64,000 bases of DNA from Saussurea involucrata. Its lineage: Eukaryota; Streptophyta; Magnoliopsida; Asterales; Asteraceae. Where the stretch lies: contig CM066327.1 in NCBI GenBank assembly GCA_033807775.1, forward strand, positions 74,530,795-74,594,794, written 5' to 3'. This document shows positions 22,057-32,794 of the stretch, piece after piece; position 1 is the first letter of the stretch; the number at the start of each line of letters is the position of its first letter. The position numbers were made by a program, and so were the translations under genes. The notes beneath the pieces are model-generated. The model was not told where the DNA came from. It did not search any database and saw nothing but the letters and a program-made list of their open reading frames with translations.

Positions 22057-23005
22057 TGTTGGTCCCGAAGGGTTATACAAGTATTAGTTTGTAGAAGGGG
22101 GATTGAATACAAACACACAAGAATTATAGTTTTCTAAATTATTTATTGATAAATCAAACAATTTACAGTTTGTTGTGGAATAAGACTAAGTACAAGACCT
22201 AATCTAAACAAACTTGACAATCACAAAGGTTTCTTGCACTAAGAAATAGAGAGAAAAGAAGAAAGAAAATTAAGGATAATTTTCTTAAGGCACTAAGAAG
22301 ATTCAGGGATGACCACCTTCAAACTGAAGGAGCATTCCTCCTATTTATACTACACGCATTTAATGCATGTCAGGAGGACTTTACACGTGTCAACGATTGG
22401 TTGGGCGCATGCTTCTGACTTTTGCAAACATACTTTGGGCCGCATGGTGAACAGTGTAGTGGTAGGGTGGTTTGTACGACTCTGGACAAAGTAATGTCCT
22501 TCTGACAAATCGTACAAAAGTGTGCAATAGGATAAGACAAACATTTCTTGTAGAGCAGGCTTCATGATCAACGATCACTGAGTTGATCTTCCATCAGGGA
22601 GATCTGATGTAAGTCAATTATCGCTGAAGTCTTCTTCTAGAAACGTCGCGTGGGTGGATTTGTCATGGTTTCACTGATGTCCGCATCAGATCATTAGTAG
22701 CCTTGTCACTTGTTCATCACCTTTGTCTTCGATGTCAGCGATGAACTCTTTGTCGCGAAACTTGTCTTCGGAGATTACAAACAACATTGTTTACAGATGA
22801 ACTAATCAGTGATCATCAGTACAGCTGAACAGACTTAGCTATCACTGATGAATAATGAAGAATAGTGGTTACCCATCAGTGATACTGAACAAACTCAGTA
22901 TGATATCACTGATGGTGAAACATTAATACATGTAATGTTACATACAACTTTCACTAAGTAATTGTAAGGGTCATCATCAAATCACTGAGAGGGTTTGGAT
23001 CAACG
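22057..23005 (-). repeat. 5' LTR of the minus-strand element
   Basis: The inner boundary is exact: TGTTGG on the plus strand (CCAACA on the minus) next to the primer site. The outer boundary is inferred from GGATCAACG at 22997-23005, which would be the mutated complement of a TGTTGATCC start. A minus-strand TATA box (TATAAATA) lies at 22348-22341, with a CACGTG G-box at 22384-22389 about 40 bp upstream of it. The U3 part (22560-23000) is full of TCAGTGAT/ATCACTGA motifs. The far end is uncertain by tens of bases. Confidence 0.7.
22341..22389 (-). promoter_or_regulatory. LTR core promoter: TATA box and G-box
   Basis: On the minus strand CACGTG (22389-22384) is followed by TATAAATA (22348-22341) and then about 290 bases of R/U5 before the LTR end. 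G-boxes recruit plant bZIP and bHLH factors, so expression may have been light- or stress-linked. That last point is inference. Confidence 0.6.
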
Positions 23006-23337
23006 CTTAGTCTTTGTATAAGACTTCAATTATTAATTATGGAGGTTAAATATATGATTTAATTTGAGGTATTTTCAAGTACCGAATGTAGAAGGGGATT
23101 TTTACCCTTCATTTGATGTATACTCGAAAGTTTTGAATTAGTTGCTCTTTCCAAATTGAGGGTGTTAAAGATTTATGTCTAATAGTTTGTTTTGCATTCC
23201 TTTATGTTTCCCTTCATGTTTTCACCATTAGCATAACCTTGTCGTCGGGCATTGTCTATATCTAGACCAAGACACTTTAACTCAGATTGTAAAACATCAA
23301 ACAAACATTGACCATTGGTATCATCTACCTCCGAAAA
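23006..23337. other. Non-coding stretch between the LTR and the hAT-like pseudogene
   Basis: AT-rich. On the minus strand it follows the truncated transposase-like gene and may hold its decayed continuation. I recognise nothing specific. Confidence 0.4.
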
Positions 23338-24379
23338 TCAAAGATCAGAGTCCTCAATACTAACAGTTTTAGAAGAGAGGTCTACATACCTTAAAATTAA
23401 GGACATTTGTTCCTGATGACTTATATCAGGAGTGAAATCAAGAAGAATGGAGAAATATTTTGCCTCTTTTACTTTGTTAATGATTTCACATTTGATTCTC
23501 TTAGCAAGCAAGGCTATTAACTCATTTTGAATCCTAATACCAAGATAATGAACATGTATTTTATCATTTGTAATGCGTTCAACATGATCCTGAACAATTG
23601 GGTTAAATTCGGCTAACATTTCAATCAATCCTAAAAAAATTCCATTGCCATTTTCATACAATCTATCGTTAGTACCACGAAATGCAAGATTGTGTGTTGC
23701 AAGAAACTTCACAATACCAAAAATTCTTACCAAGACTTTTTTCCAATGATTGTTTTTTCTTTCTCTATTTGATTTTGAGCAACTCTGTCAATAGTTTCAT
23801 TCTTTTAAAGTCTTAGACGTAAATCATACCAAGCCAATCTGTATCACATTTTTCCATTTTTCTCCATTTGATAAAATTCTAGTATAAGAAGTTGCAGAAA
23901 AATCGTTTACAATATCCATCTTTAGGACCTTTTTTAATAGATAAATCTCTTTTAGTGCCCTTTACAACTAACATATCAATCATTTTAGAATCCAAAGAAT
24001 CGCAATTTCTTGGATCAAATATATCAAAATTAACAAAGGTATCATCATCATCAATCGTATCATTAGCATTATCCTCAATATCAATCGTATTATTAGCATT
24101 ATCATCAATATCAATAGCAACATTAGCATTATCATCCGTAGCATTATTGTTATCATTAATATTAGTAGCATCATCCTCAACATTGATATCAATAGCATTT
24201 TCAAGATCATCCAAACTAACACTAGCATCAACATCAACAAAAGTATCATTGGAAGCTTGTGATTTTTTAATAAAAATTCTATCAATAGATTCTTTTTGAG
24301 ACAAAATCATCTCTTCAATTCTTTTTTTCTTTTTGCGTTTTTGACATCCGGAATCATGTTTTCTAACTCTAGAAGACAT
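23338..24379 (-). pseudogene. Truncated hAT-like gene, DUF4371 / TTF-zinc-finger (ZMYM-like) family
   Basis: The ATG at 24379 opens a Lys-rich N-terminus followed by a long Asp/Asn/Ile repeat tract and then the motif GPKDGYCKRFF. Stops and a frame change follow. The piece at 23733-23338 reads as the DUF4371 core, including YFSILLDFTPDISHQEQMSL (normally an invariant Asp-x-Thr-Pro-Asp-x-Ser-His motif), before a stop. The family consists of domesticated or active hAT transposase relatives with C-terminal HAT dimerisation. The C-terminal transposase half is missing, so this is a broken fragment. The acidic repeat at 24047-24180 is built from an approximately 30-bp minisatellite. Confidence 0.7.
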
Positions 24380-25655
24380 GATGAAATACTACTCAAACAT
24401 TAAGATTCATAAGAAATTAAACATTTAAACCAGATTACCAATAAACCCAAATAGGATGAAGAAAACTTGAGTTGAAATAATACACCTGATGAAGTGATGA
24501 CTAATGAATCTGAATCGTGAATTGTCAAGCTCCAATGAGTAAGTCGACAAGTCTGAATCGTAAAGTAATACACCCAATCAGTAAGTCGACAAGCCCAAAT
24601 GTCCAATACTCCAAATTGCTGAACAACTCAAGTCTGAATCGTGAATTGAATTCATGAATCTGTGAATTCGTGATTTATCGAATACTAATTAGGGGCGATT
24701 TTATAGTTGATTTTCTAGGAATATGGTCGTTTGAAGTCGTAAAACCGAAAAGACGAACAAAATTAGTCGTTATAGAAACAAATCTTACATGGGATCTTGT
24801 TGTAGTTACCATTGGAAGAAAAAGCGAAGAAGACGAGAAGGAATAGGAAACTGAATCGACGACGACGATTTAGGGAAAAAAAGAAGGAAATGAATTGCTG
24901 TGTTTTTTGTTCGTGTAATCGTGTGAAGCATCTGTCGGCCGACTATACAAAAGCTATGTGATATGTTATTGGATTGGGCCCTAAATTAAAACCTAATAAA
25001 ACGGATTGGGCGTCAATATTATATATTATATATACTAAAACTAATTAAATTTTTGGGCCCCAAGGATTTTGCATGGGCTTCAATGAACCATATGAAACAT
25101 GTTGTTGCACGACCTTGCTTTTTATAATGACGTACATAATAAGATGATATAAAACTTACCATATTCGCGACGAATGTGGGCTGAACAATGGTGCGGGTAG
25201 ACAATGAATCCTAGTAGAACCGTCGATTGAAATCAACGCTTTATTTGTATGAATTTTAACAGCTTCTGAGAGCATGTGGCATGTGCTGATAACGTGTTAA
25301 AGAGATAACGAAACAGAATAACTATAGAATAGAGATAGAAAATATATCTTTTCCATTAATCATAAGCCCTTTAATAGGGAGGATTACGTAGAAATCATGA
25401 TAAGCATGGAAGAAGATTTACTCCAAAAATAACTCAAATAATTTATATTTATTTCTATCTCTATCTCTATTTTTATATGTATCTCTATCATCATATCCTT
25501 TAAACAATGTCACAATTATCCTACGACAAAAACCGTATTTACAAATTATAAACATTATTTATGAGACTTTGTAAATTGATTTTAGTTTTTTTTAATATAA
25601 ATGTTTGTCAAATTGATTAAAGGTGTTTATTTGTTTACATTTAATGTATTTGAGT
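24380..25655. other. Non-coding, AT-rich; possible upstream region of the hAT-like pseudogene
   Basis: Short repeated phrases (GTAAGTCGACAAG at about 24540 and 24585; GAATCGTGAATTG at about 24512 and 24637) occur just upstream of the pseudogene ATG. GTGCTGATAACG at 25278-25289, followed by TGTTAAAGAG, resembles the edge of a copia LTR, but no matching end was found. No gene seen. Confidence 0.4.
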
Positions 25656-26179
25656 TAGGGGGTCTACGGTCCACTTTGGATAGTTTAATTTTCAAGCCAC
25701 AGACTAAATTGCAATGGCGATTTAGAAAATTCTCAAACCGAACGGTTTAACTTTGACGTCAAGTGACCAAGCAAGTTAAACCGGACCATAAAAAGACGAC
25801 TTGGTCTAAAATTTTAACTAGTTTAGGCAGTTTAGATTTATTATGGATTTAAACTAAAAAAACATAACATGTATTTCCAATATTTAAACTATTGCCAACA
25901 TGACATTATAAAAGAAATACAATATCTAATTATAAAGTAATCATCTATTTCCAAAATAAAAACAAACATTGATTTGTCGAAACGATTTTTTTCCAATTAG
26001 GCTACAAATTACAAAAGTTGGGAGGCACAACATGAAACCTACAAAAAGAACTAGTATATGTATGTATTTTCGTAATCGGCTCAGTCAAAACCGCTCACAA
26101 AAACGTTTAAACCGCATACCATAACGAACCATCACTTTAGCTATTTTTCAGTCCGCGACAATTCCCTTGAACACCCCTA
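25656..26179. mobile_element. hAT-type MITE, diverged relative of the element at 36951
   Basis: Starts TAGGGGG and ends CACCCCTA. It contains repeated ACCG-AACGGTTTAA-type motifs like the better-preserved element at 36951-37472. The flanks (ATTTGAGT left, ATTTTGGC right) share only ATTT, so the target duplication has decayed. Confidence 0.5.
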
Positions 26180-27549
26180 ATTTTGGCAGAGCTGATCTAA
26201 TCTGGTAATCCATTAGATGGATTATGACAATTGAATTAATCCAGAGTTAACTAACTTTGGAAATACAGTGGATTATTATTGGTTAATACAATGGATGATT
26301 GAATTAGATTAGTTTATCTAACCAATGTTACTATTAGTTATTTGTTGGATGGTATTAGATGCATCCAATATTTTAAACCAATTTTCAAAATATTATCGTA
26401 TATTCCATTTAAACACTGCTCATAAATAGACATCCATATATCGAACGACTAACCTAATTTATAAGCATAAATCAAGAAATAAACACCGTACACTAAAATA
26501 CCAAATACATTATCGTAAGTGTACGAAATTTTAAAGCATATGTACAAGTTAATTAGGTATTAAAAACGTAGCATAATCTAACCCTTGATTTACCGGTAAC
26601 GCCACCCCCTCAAGAAAACCCTACCTCCACACACATTATTAGATCTACTTATATTGTTCACCTTAACGTCTGCAACCAAATATCCTTGATGTTTTTCTTG
26701 ACCTTAATGAGATTTGAGAGGTTGAATGTATGGATGTAAAGAGTATATCTATGAACAAGAGGTCGAGTTCAAGACATACGACCACTATCGTCATTCTGAC
26801 GGTGAACTACTTTGTAGTTTATATGATCGGTCGAATCCTCATCTATGGACTTCACCCTAAATTCTTGAATGTCTATAGAGATTAACAACTTTTTGCAAGT
26901 GGAAGAGGAACGATGGTATTCTTAAGGGTCAGCCCTGGGGTTCCTCATGCCCTATGCGAAAAGGCTAAATATTGCATCAACTATTTGAAAACTACAAAGA
27001 AAACATACTATTTTCTAAAGGCCAATTTTGTTATTATTATTGAATGATAATATTCGTAATACATATCTTATAATTATATAATACCATAATATAACATTAA
27101 ACTAAATTGAACTTAATTTAGAGACTTGTGTATAATGATACTTGTGCTCAAACTAATTGTATACAACCATATATGATGTTTTAATTTGTCTTAAAACTTA
27201 GGAAAACTTCATACTAAATTTCTATCATATTTTTTAATATCTAAACATCATTAAGTAGTGAGTGTTATGTAGTCTAAAAACCCTTATATAGCCTTAGGCA
27301 GCAAAACATACTATGGGTGACAAAAAAATTGCATTTACGAGATTAAGCATCAAATCAAAATATTACACAAAATAAATAATAATCTTCGAGAATCATATTT
27401 ATGACTATGGAAATTACAAAAAAAAAATATATAGTTGAAACTATGTAGTGATCTAAATTATTTCGTACATGGTTAGATTTTAGAAAATATAACAAAAGAT
27501 GGTTGTGATTCCGAGTTGAAATTAGCTAGTAATCTAAATTATTTCATGT
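26180..27549. other. AT-rich intergenic sequence, nothing recognised
   Basis: No convincing reading frame, RNA gene or complete repeat. The part at 26196-26390 has repeated TTAATCCA/TGGATTA-like phrases that could be an old MITE. Confidence 0.4.
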
Positions 27550-28953
27550 AGAGAATCATGTAGAGCTCAATACTAGGACCCATGGCCACGAGCAAAGCCA
27601 ACGCGTACATAGATGTGGGGGATGGCACGTGGATATTAGTCATACTCATTCACTATGATTACATTTACGGCTCATGGCTAGTATCCGGTCCCACATAATC
27701 GTACAAAGTTGCCTCCGAGGACCCAATGTCTCAACTAGTTACAAAGGGATAAAACATCCCAAAATAAGCCGACTCTTATACCTAAGGATCCGTTAGTAAT
27801 AGTCTACGGCTAGTCACAACTTCATTTGTGACTAAACTATAATAACACGTATAGTTATCATAATAAAATTCATGTAAAAATGATTTTCATACCAAATCAA
27901 CTTTCATGCCTTTAACACCATAAAAGACCCATAAATGGTCATTTCCATTTCTCGACATAAAACATCACTAAAGAAAGGTTTTCCAAACATTTACTAAACC
28001 TTTAGAACAATCTTTGTCCAACAACAATAACCATATATTCCTAAGTAAAGTCTCCAATTTTAGAGAAAACACCAAATTAAATTAAAATGAGTTTCATCCA
28101 AGCATTTAACCATGAATATGCAAATAAGATATATTTTACAACCCAAAACATGGTTCTCAACATCATATTCCAAAATAAGGTTAAAACCCTAAAAATCTAT
28201 AAAGCCCATTTTAGGTCAAAATCTTGCAAATAATGAAAATGTAAATAAGAAGATGATTATAGGTTAAAAAGTGTAGTTTGACATGTATAAAGTTTAAAAG
28301 GTAAAAATGAACTAGCAATACTTGGTTTTATCTAAAACCTAGAAATTCTCCAAAGCCCACAGAATTTGAGGATGAGGATGGTGAGATGAAGGATTTCTTA
28401 AGGTAGCTTCCAAATCTTAGTTGATGTGAGAGGAATCACTTGAAATCCCAAGTTTTGGTGCCTTGAATGCTCTAAAACAGCAATGAATGCTTAAGGGGTC
28501 GTTTTTTAGAGAAAAGGTAGAAAGTGGTTGAAGACATAAATGAGAAAGGAATGAAAATCGCATATTTAAGTGATCTGCAGCCCGACGGCGATTGTGCCCG
28601 ACGATTGTGATATGTGTCACTCTCGTCAGCACTCTCGCGTGGAATGTATCGAGAGGCCTTCTTGGCCCGCAAGTATGCCTTGCGATTGTGACATGTTTCA
28701 CTCTCGTCGGGCACTCTCGCTGAGAGTGTACCGCGTGCCATCCTCACCCCACGACATTGCCCAATGATTGTGCCCCCTGGCACTGTCGTGTGTCATGGTC
28801 GCATTGCGTGTACTAAATGTCCAAAATTCGGGTTTTTTGTCCAACGAGCCACTATTCCAAGAGGTGATTCTTTCTATGACAATTTAACTTAATTAAGTTA
28901 TAAAAATAACCATCGGTACTAATGTTATTCATACCAAATTTTTGGGTGTTACA
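27550..28953 (-). repeat. Probable Ty3/gypsy-type LTR fragment
   Basis: On the minus strand it begins TGTAACACCCAAAAATTTGG at 28953, the usual start of many plant gypsy (chromovirus) LTRs. A GC-richer stretch with CGACGATTGTG / CTCTCGTCGGGCACTCTCG repeats (28575-28760) lies inside. No internal gypsy coding region is adjacent, so it may be a solo or truncated LTR. The left limit is a guess. Confidence 0.4.
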
Positions 28954-29364
28954 TACAGTTTGTGATACAGATTGTTAAGATGCTGATTAGAAGAAGAAAA
29001 AGAAGAGAGATAGACATAAAAAGTTGTTGATGTTCATATGGCATGTTCAAGTGAAAATGATTGAAAAGACAAAAAACAATTATGTTGTTCATGCAAATTT
29101 AGTGATGCCAAAGAGGAAGATAAGATGTAAAAGAAAAAAAGATTTTGTTGAACTGAAGGATGCTGATAATATTTAGTGCTAAAATCCAAAAAGAAGATAA
29201 AGTTTATTTCAATACAGCATGTTCAATTTCCTTTGAAAAAGATCGGGGGAGATTTTTGTTGAAGAGAAAATTGCTTCAAAGAGAAGGTTGTTTCAAATGA
29301 GAGTTTGTTAAACTTTAATTGTTGTGTTTTTTTGATTTGTTGTAATCTTGAATAAGGGGGAGAT
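28954..29364 (+). other. Decayed 3' internal end of a copia element with polypurine tracts
   Basis: Purine-rich, A-rich sequence with no open frame. It ends in AAGGGGGAGAT immediately before an LTR-like TGTTAGGG at 29365, and a second tract, TCGGGGGAGAT, lies near 29245. This is the typical end of a Ty1/copia internal region. Confidence 0.5.
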
Positions 29365-29591
29365 TGTTAGGGTCTAGTTTGTAATATTTAAGATTACAAG
29401 TGCTTATTGTGTAAATACCTTAGGGTATATAAAGCCCTTGTTAGTTAGTTTCCTTAGGGTATATAAAGCCCTTGTTAAGCCCTTGTTAGTTAGTTTGTTT
29501 GTAACACTTAGAGCTTGAGAAAATTTGTAGAGAGAATGTTTTGTGTGTGTAATATTTCTGTCTCTATAATACATATGAGATATTCGGTGCA
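29365..29591 (+). repeat. Short copia-type 3' LTR with duplicated TATA region
   Basis: Follows a polypurine tract, begins TGTTAG and can end at GGTGCA (29586-29591). TATATAAA occurs twice, at 29426-29433 and 29460-29467, inside a 34-bp tandem duplication starting CCTTAGGG. Only one LTR is present. Confidence 0.5.
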
Positions 29592-29943
29592 TAGTTAGAC
29601 CTGACAAACGTGTTGTCTCGTGTCAAGTTCAAAGTTAAACGGGTTGAGAGTGCCTAACCCAAACACGACCCGTAGGTCAGAAAATCCCAACCTGAACATG
29701 ACCACCTAACCCGACACGACACGATTAACTTGTTTATCCTCTAAATCCATTAAACCCGCTAACCCATTTAACCCTTTTAACATTTATAACATTAAAAATC
29801 GAAAATTCACAAAAAATACAAATCCAAAATTAGAAATCCATATTTTATACTTCAAACAACTTATGAATTCTAACCAAATCCAAAGCATTAAAAAGAAAAC
29901 TTATTATATTTATATATATATATATATATATAAGGGGAGAGAT

Positions 29944-30913
29944 ATTATGAAAACCACCCTAAATTTGAAAACTTTGAAAACCAATACCAACCAATCAGAA
30001 TTTTTCTTTTTCTTTTTCGATTTTATTAAAGCAAGGGGCATTATTGACATTTTGTTTGGATATTTTTTATATAAGACAATTATCCGTTAGCTTTTTTTTT
30101 TGAATTCCACGATTCTACGACAACCACATAATTTTGGGAATAATTATTTTTGGAACAAATATTTTTGGTAAATAAAGATTCTTCTATATTGTTCTTCTCT
30201 CACTTTTTTGGAAGACATGGTTTATCTCCTCTCAAGCTCTCCAACCACCATCACCACCACGTTTTCTAGTGGCAGCAAACCTACCACCAACATGTCCAGT
30301 GGCGCAGACCATCCTCCATAGTTCAACTGCTTTAGATGCTATACCAACTTCTGGGTTCGTTGGGATGCTTCACCAAACCAAAAACTGATTCGTCTCCTTT
30401 TTTTCATAAAAAAAACAAACAGGTTTATATTCGTTTCAAATCAATTCACTTCTGTTTTATCTTCGTTCATCTCCGGTTCATATCCATTTTTTCGTTTCAT
30501 CTCCGGTTCATATCCATTCTTTTCTGTTTCATATTCGTTCATCTTCGTTTCATCTCCGTTCACTTCCGTTTCATTTCTGTTTCATCTCCGGTTCTTCTCC
30601 AGTTTATTTTGATATTATTTTGAAATCGCCGGAAAAAATGGATTGATTCAGCTTCCTTTTTCAAACCATCGGATGAATCCGTTTTATTTTGAAATCGCCT
30701 GAAAAAAAGGGATTGATTCAGTTTCCTTTTTCAAACCACCGGATGAAATGACCCAAATGCCCTCGATTTCATTTTTCGGTCAATTAAAAAAAGAGAAAAA
30801 AATCATTATTAACAAAAATAGATCAAAATGATATGAATCGTAGATTAGATTGATCTATGGTATAGAAGTGGGTTTCACAATTTTCAAAATAACAGTGGTT
30901 TTCACATGAAACG

Positions 30914-30916
<3 letters not shown>
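29944..30916. mobile_element. Nested foldback element bounded by (TA)n microsatellites
   Basis: TATGAAAACCACC near 29945 is inverted at about 30891-30905 (GTGGTTTTCACATG). (TA)n lies outside the left end (about 29909-29932); (CT)n then (TA)n lie outside the right end (30915-30970). Inside are a minisatellite of TTCATCTCCGGTTCATATCC-like units (about 30420-30600) and a 69-bp tandem duplication. There is no gene. Confidence 0.5.
30617..30755 (+). repeat. 69-bp tandem duplication
   Basis: ATTTTGAAATCGCC begins at 30617 and again at 30686. Both copies continue through GGATTGATTCAG and TTTCAAACCA-CGGATGAA with few differences. Confidence 0.75.
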
Positions 30917-30951
<35 letters not shown>

Positions 30952-30972
30952 ATATATATATATATATATATG
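30915..30972. repeat. (CT)n-(TA)n microsatellite
   Basis: About 15 CT units followed directly by about 11 TA units. Confidence 0.95.
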
Positions 30973-31143
30973 TGTGTGGGTTATTCGGGTCATTTTCAAG
31001 TTGAAAATTTTGACCCTGACCTTACGCATTTAATTTTTGTTTTGTGTCGTGTCAATCTGTTACTTAAACGAATTGAAATTTATTACCAATAATAAATATA
31101 TTTCGTGTCGGGTTAGCGTGTTATGTCAGTTTTTGTCAGGTCT

Positions 31144-31669
31144 ATTCTTATCTTAATTATTGATCATATTACTTTAATTTGGGAATAAAATCGTCCTTGT
31201 GGGTTCATCCTGGTTATTAAGGCCCTTAACCCTAAAAATTCATGACTAGCGTACTCGTATATTCATTTCATTTTTGTTATGGAAGCCCCTTGTTCTAACT
31301 CTGTTAAAAGTTTCGTTAAGAGATATTTTAGTCACTTTCTCATTTCTTTAATATATTTTTTATTGTACAATCATAGATTCATTTTGCACAAGTGTATGAT
31401 GCATTTACTAACAAAAATAGACCAAAACCAAAAAAAACCACAACACTCGTATGACATCTTCGGCCACTCCCCCCTCCGGTCTGGTCCTTTTCTTCGGCTA
31501 CCACACACAATAACAACAGAGATACCAAATCAAGTCAAATCCAAACCCTACTTACCTAAACTTAAAATTAAAAGCAAAATCAAACTCAAAGTTAACAAAC
31601 TCAAACTCACAATAAAAACCAAAACCCAAAATTGATGTGCTTGAGGGGGTGATTATTGCAGGTGGCTCT
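31144..31669. other. Intergenic sequence, nothing recognised
   Basis: AT-rich, with an A/C-rich tail (31400-31640). No supported gene. Confidence 0.4.
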
Positions 31670-32189
31670 TAGGGCCTGTTTGTTTTTTTACTTAATGAGC
31701 GTAATAACATGTATGCCTTATTCGGTCAGCCATATATGGTTGTTTGTTTGGAGCTTAATGGTAAATCACATGACTTATTCGCATAGCTCTTGTGAAGCTC
31801 CTTTATCCACTCAGCCATGACTCTCCCCAAAATGCCCTTCTCCCCAATTTTTCTCATTCCATCATTCTCCATCTCTTTTGTACAATTTCTTCTTCTTTGG
31901 AACCTAACAAATAACAATATTTACAAATCAATCAAGATCCATCCATCGAGTCTCGTGAATCGTGATGAAGAGACCCACACAAATTTCATCCTTGAAACCT
32001 TTGAGCAGTCCTCCCACACCCAACTCCAAGACTGAGAGAACATTTCCTGATGGGGAAGAAATTACGCCTGCAAATCAATCTCTAAACGGAAGCTATTATG
32101 CAAGGAAGACTACGAAGATTACCCCTCACATTAAAGAACACCTCCCTCACGAAAACCATCGGCTGCTTCTCTTCCACCCTCCTTGTAGA

Positions 32190-32692
32190 AACCAGGATTG
32201 ATCTTACAATGCAATTGTCTAATAAGAACACAATCAACAGTAGAAGAATAGAAAATTGAAGTCAAATACTTTGTATTCATTCAAGAACAGATTACAGATC
32301 TAGAGAGAGAATCTCTCAAAGATTACAAAGATTGAATACGAAAGTGATCCAAAAGTTAGTTAGCTTTCAGTTGCTAACATCTATATATACTGTAACGGAA
32401 ATGTTAAATCTACGGTACATTTACAATACAAACCATTAGAACAATGACACGTGTTCTAATATGCTAGCTAATAACTGAAATACAATAAAGAGAAAATGTC
32501 CAAGACATAAGTTCTGAACTACTAGTTCAGAACTTCTGAACCTTCTTCTGATTAAGCATACTCATAATCTATACTTGAGCACATTGACATTTTCATCTTC
32601 ACATTCAGAACTTCTGAGTCTCCTACTCAGAACTCTGAGCCTTCTATTCAGATTTCAACACTTAGGCTTTTTGACAAACTTCAGATCTAACA
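32190..32692 (-). repeat. Copia-type LTR, minus orientation
   Basis: On the minus strand it starts TGTTAGATCTGA at 32692 after a purine-rich GATGAGGAG. It carries CAGAAGTTCTGA-type repeats (about 32505-32660) and a TATA box (GTATATATAG) at about 32390-32381. The left end is approximate. No coding region is attached. Confidence 0.5.
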
Positions 32693-32743
32693 CTCCTCAT
32701 CAATCTTATTTAAACCAAAGCCTGCATATATATACACGTGCAC

Positions 32744-32774
<31 letters not shown>

Positions 32775-32794
32775 AAGAGAGAGTCAGGTTCAAA

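Larger units (their letters stand above)
11340..23005 (-). mobile_element. Sirevirus-like Ty1/copia retrotransposon, minus-strand copy (5' LTR present, 3' LTR not found)
   Basis: Read on the minus strand: LTR (about 23005-22057), primer-binding site (22054-22043), gag (from 21979), linker, pol (to 16395), spacer with promoter-like motifs, then the second gene (15401-11593). The order matches the plus-strand element, but sequence divergence is high, so they belong to different families of one lineage. Gag, integrase, RNase H and the second gene all carry stops, frameshifts or deletions. The 3' LTR is missing where the element meets its neighbour. Confidence 0.8.
29597..31143. mobile_element. 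DNA transposon-like element with 12-13 bp perfect terminal inverted repeats
   Basis: AGACCTGACAAA at 29597-29608 is matched exactly by its reverse complement TTTGTCAGGTCT at 31132-31143; including the flanking TA makes 13 bp. Subterminal regions on both sides are rich in CGTGTCG/CGACACG motifs (29620-29730 and 31040-31115). No transposase is present, so it is non-autonomous. Its class is not certain. A second foldback element sits inside it. Confidence 0.6.

Noticed and set aside
25278..25298. GTGCTGATAACG as a tRNA-Ile-type primer site of another retrotransposon
   Set aside because: Resembles an isoleucine tRNA anticodon-loop sequence and is followed by TGTT, but no LTR pair or coding region supports it.
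28417..28783. Overlapping reading frames on both strands in a GC-richer stretch
   Set aside because: They come from CGTCGGGCACTCTCG-like internal repeats of a probable gypsy LTR. No protein-like composition or start context.
29863..30623. Small frames rich in Tyr/Ile or Phe/Ile
   Set aside because: They translate microsatellites and the TTCATCTCCGG minisatellite, so they are not genes.
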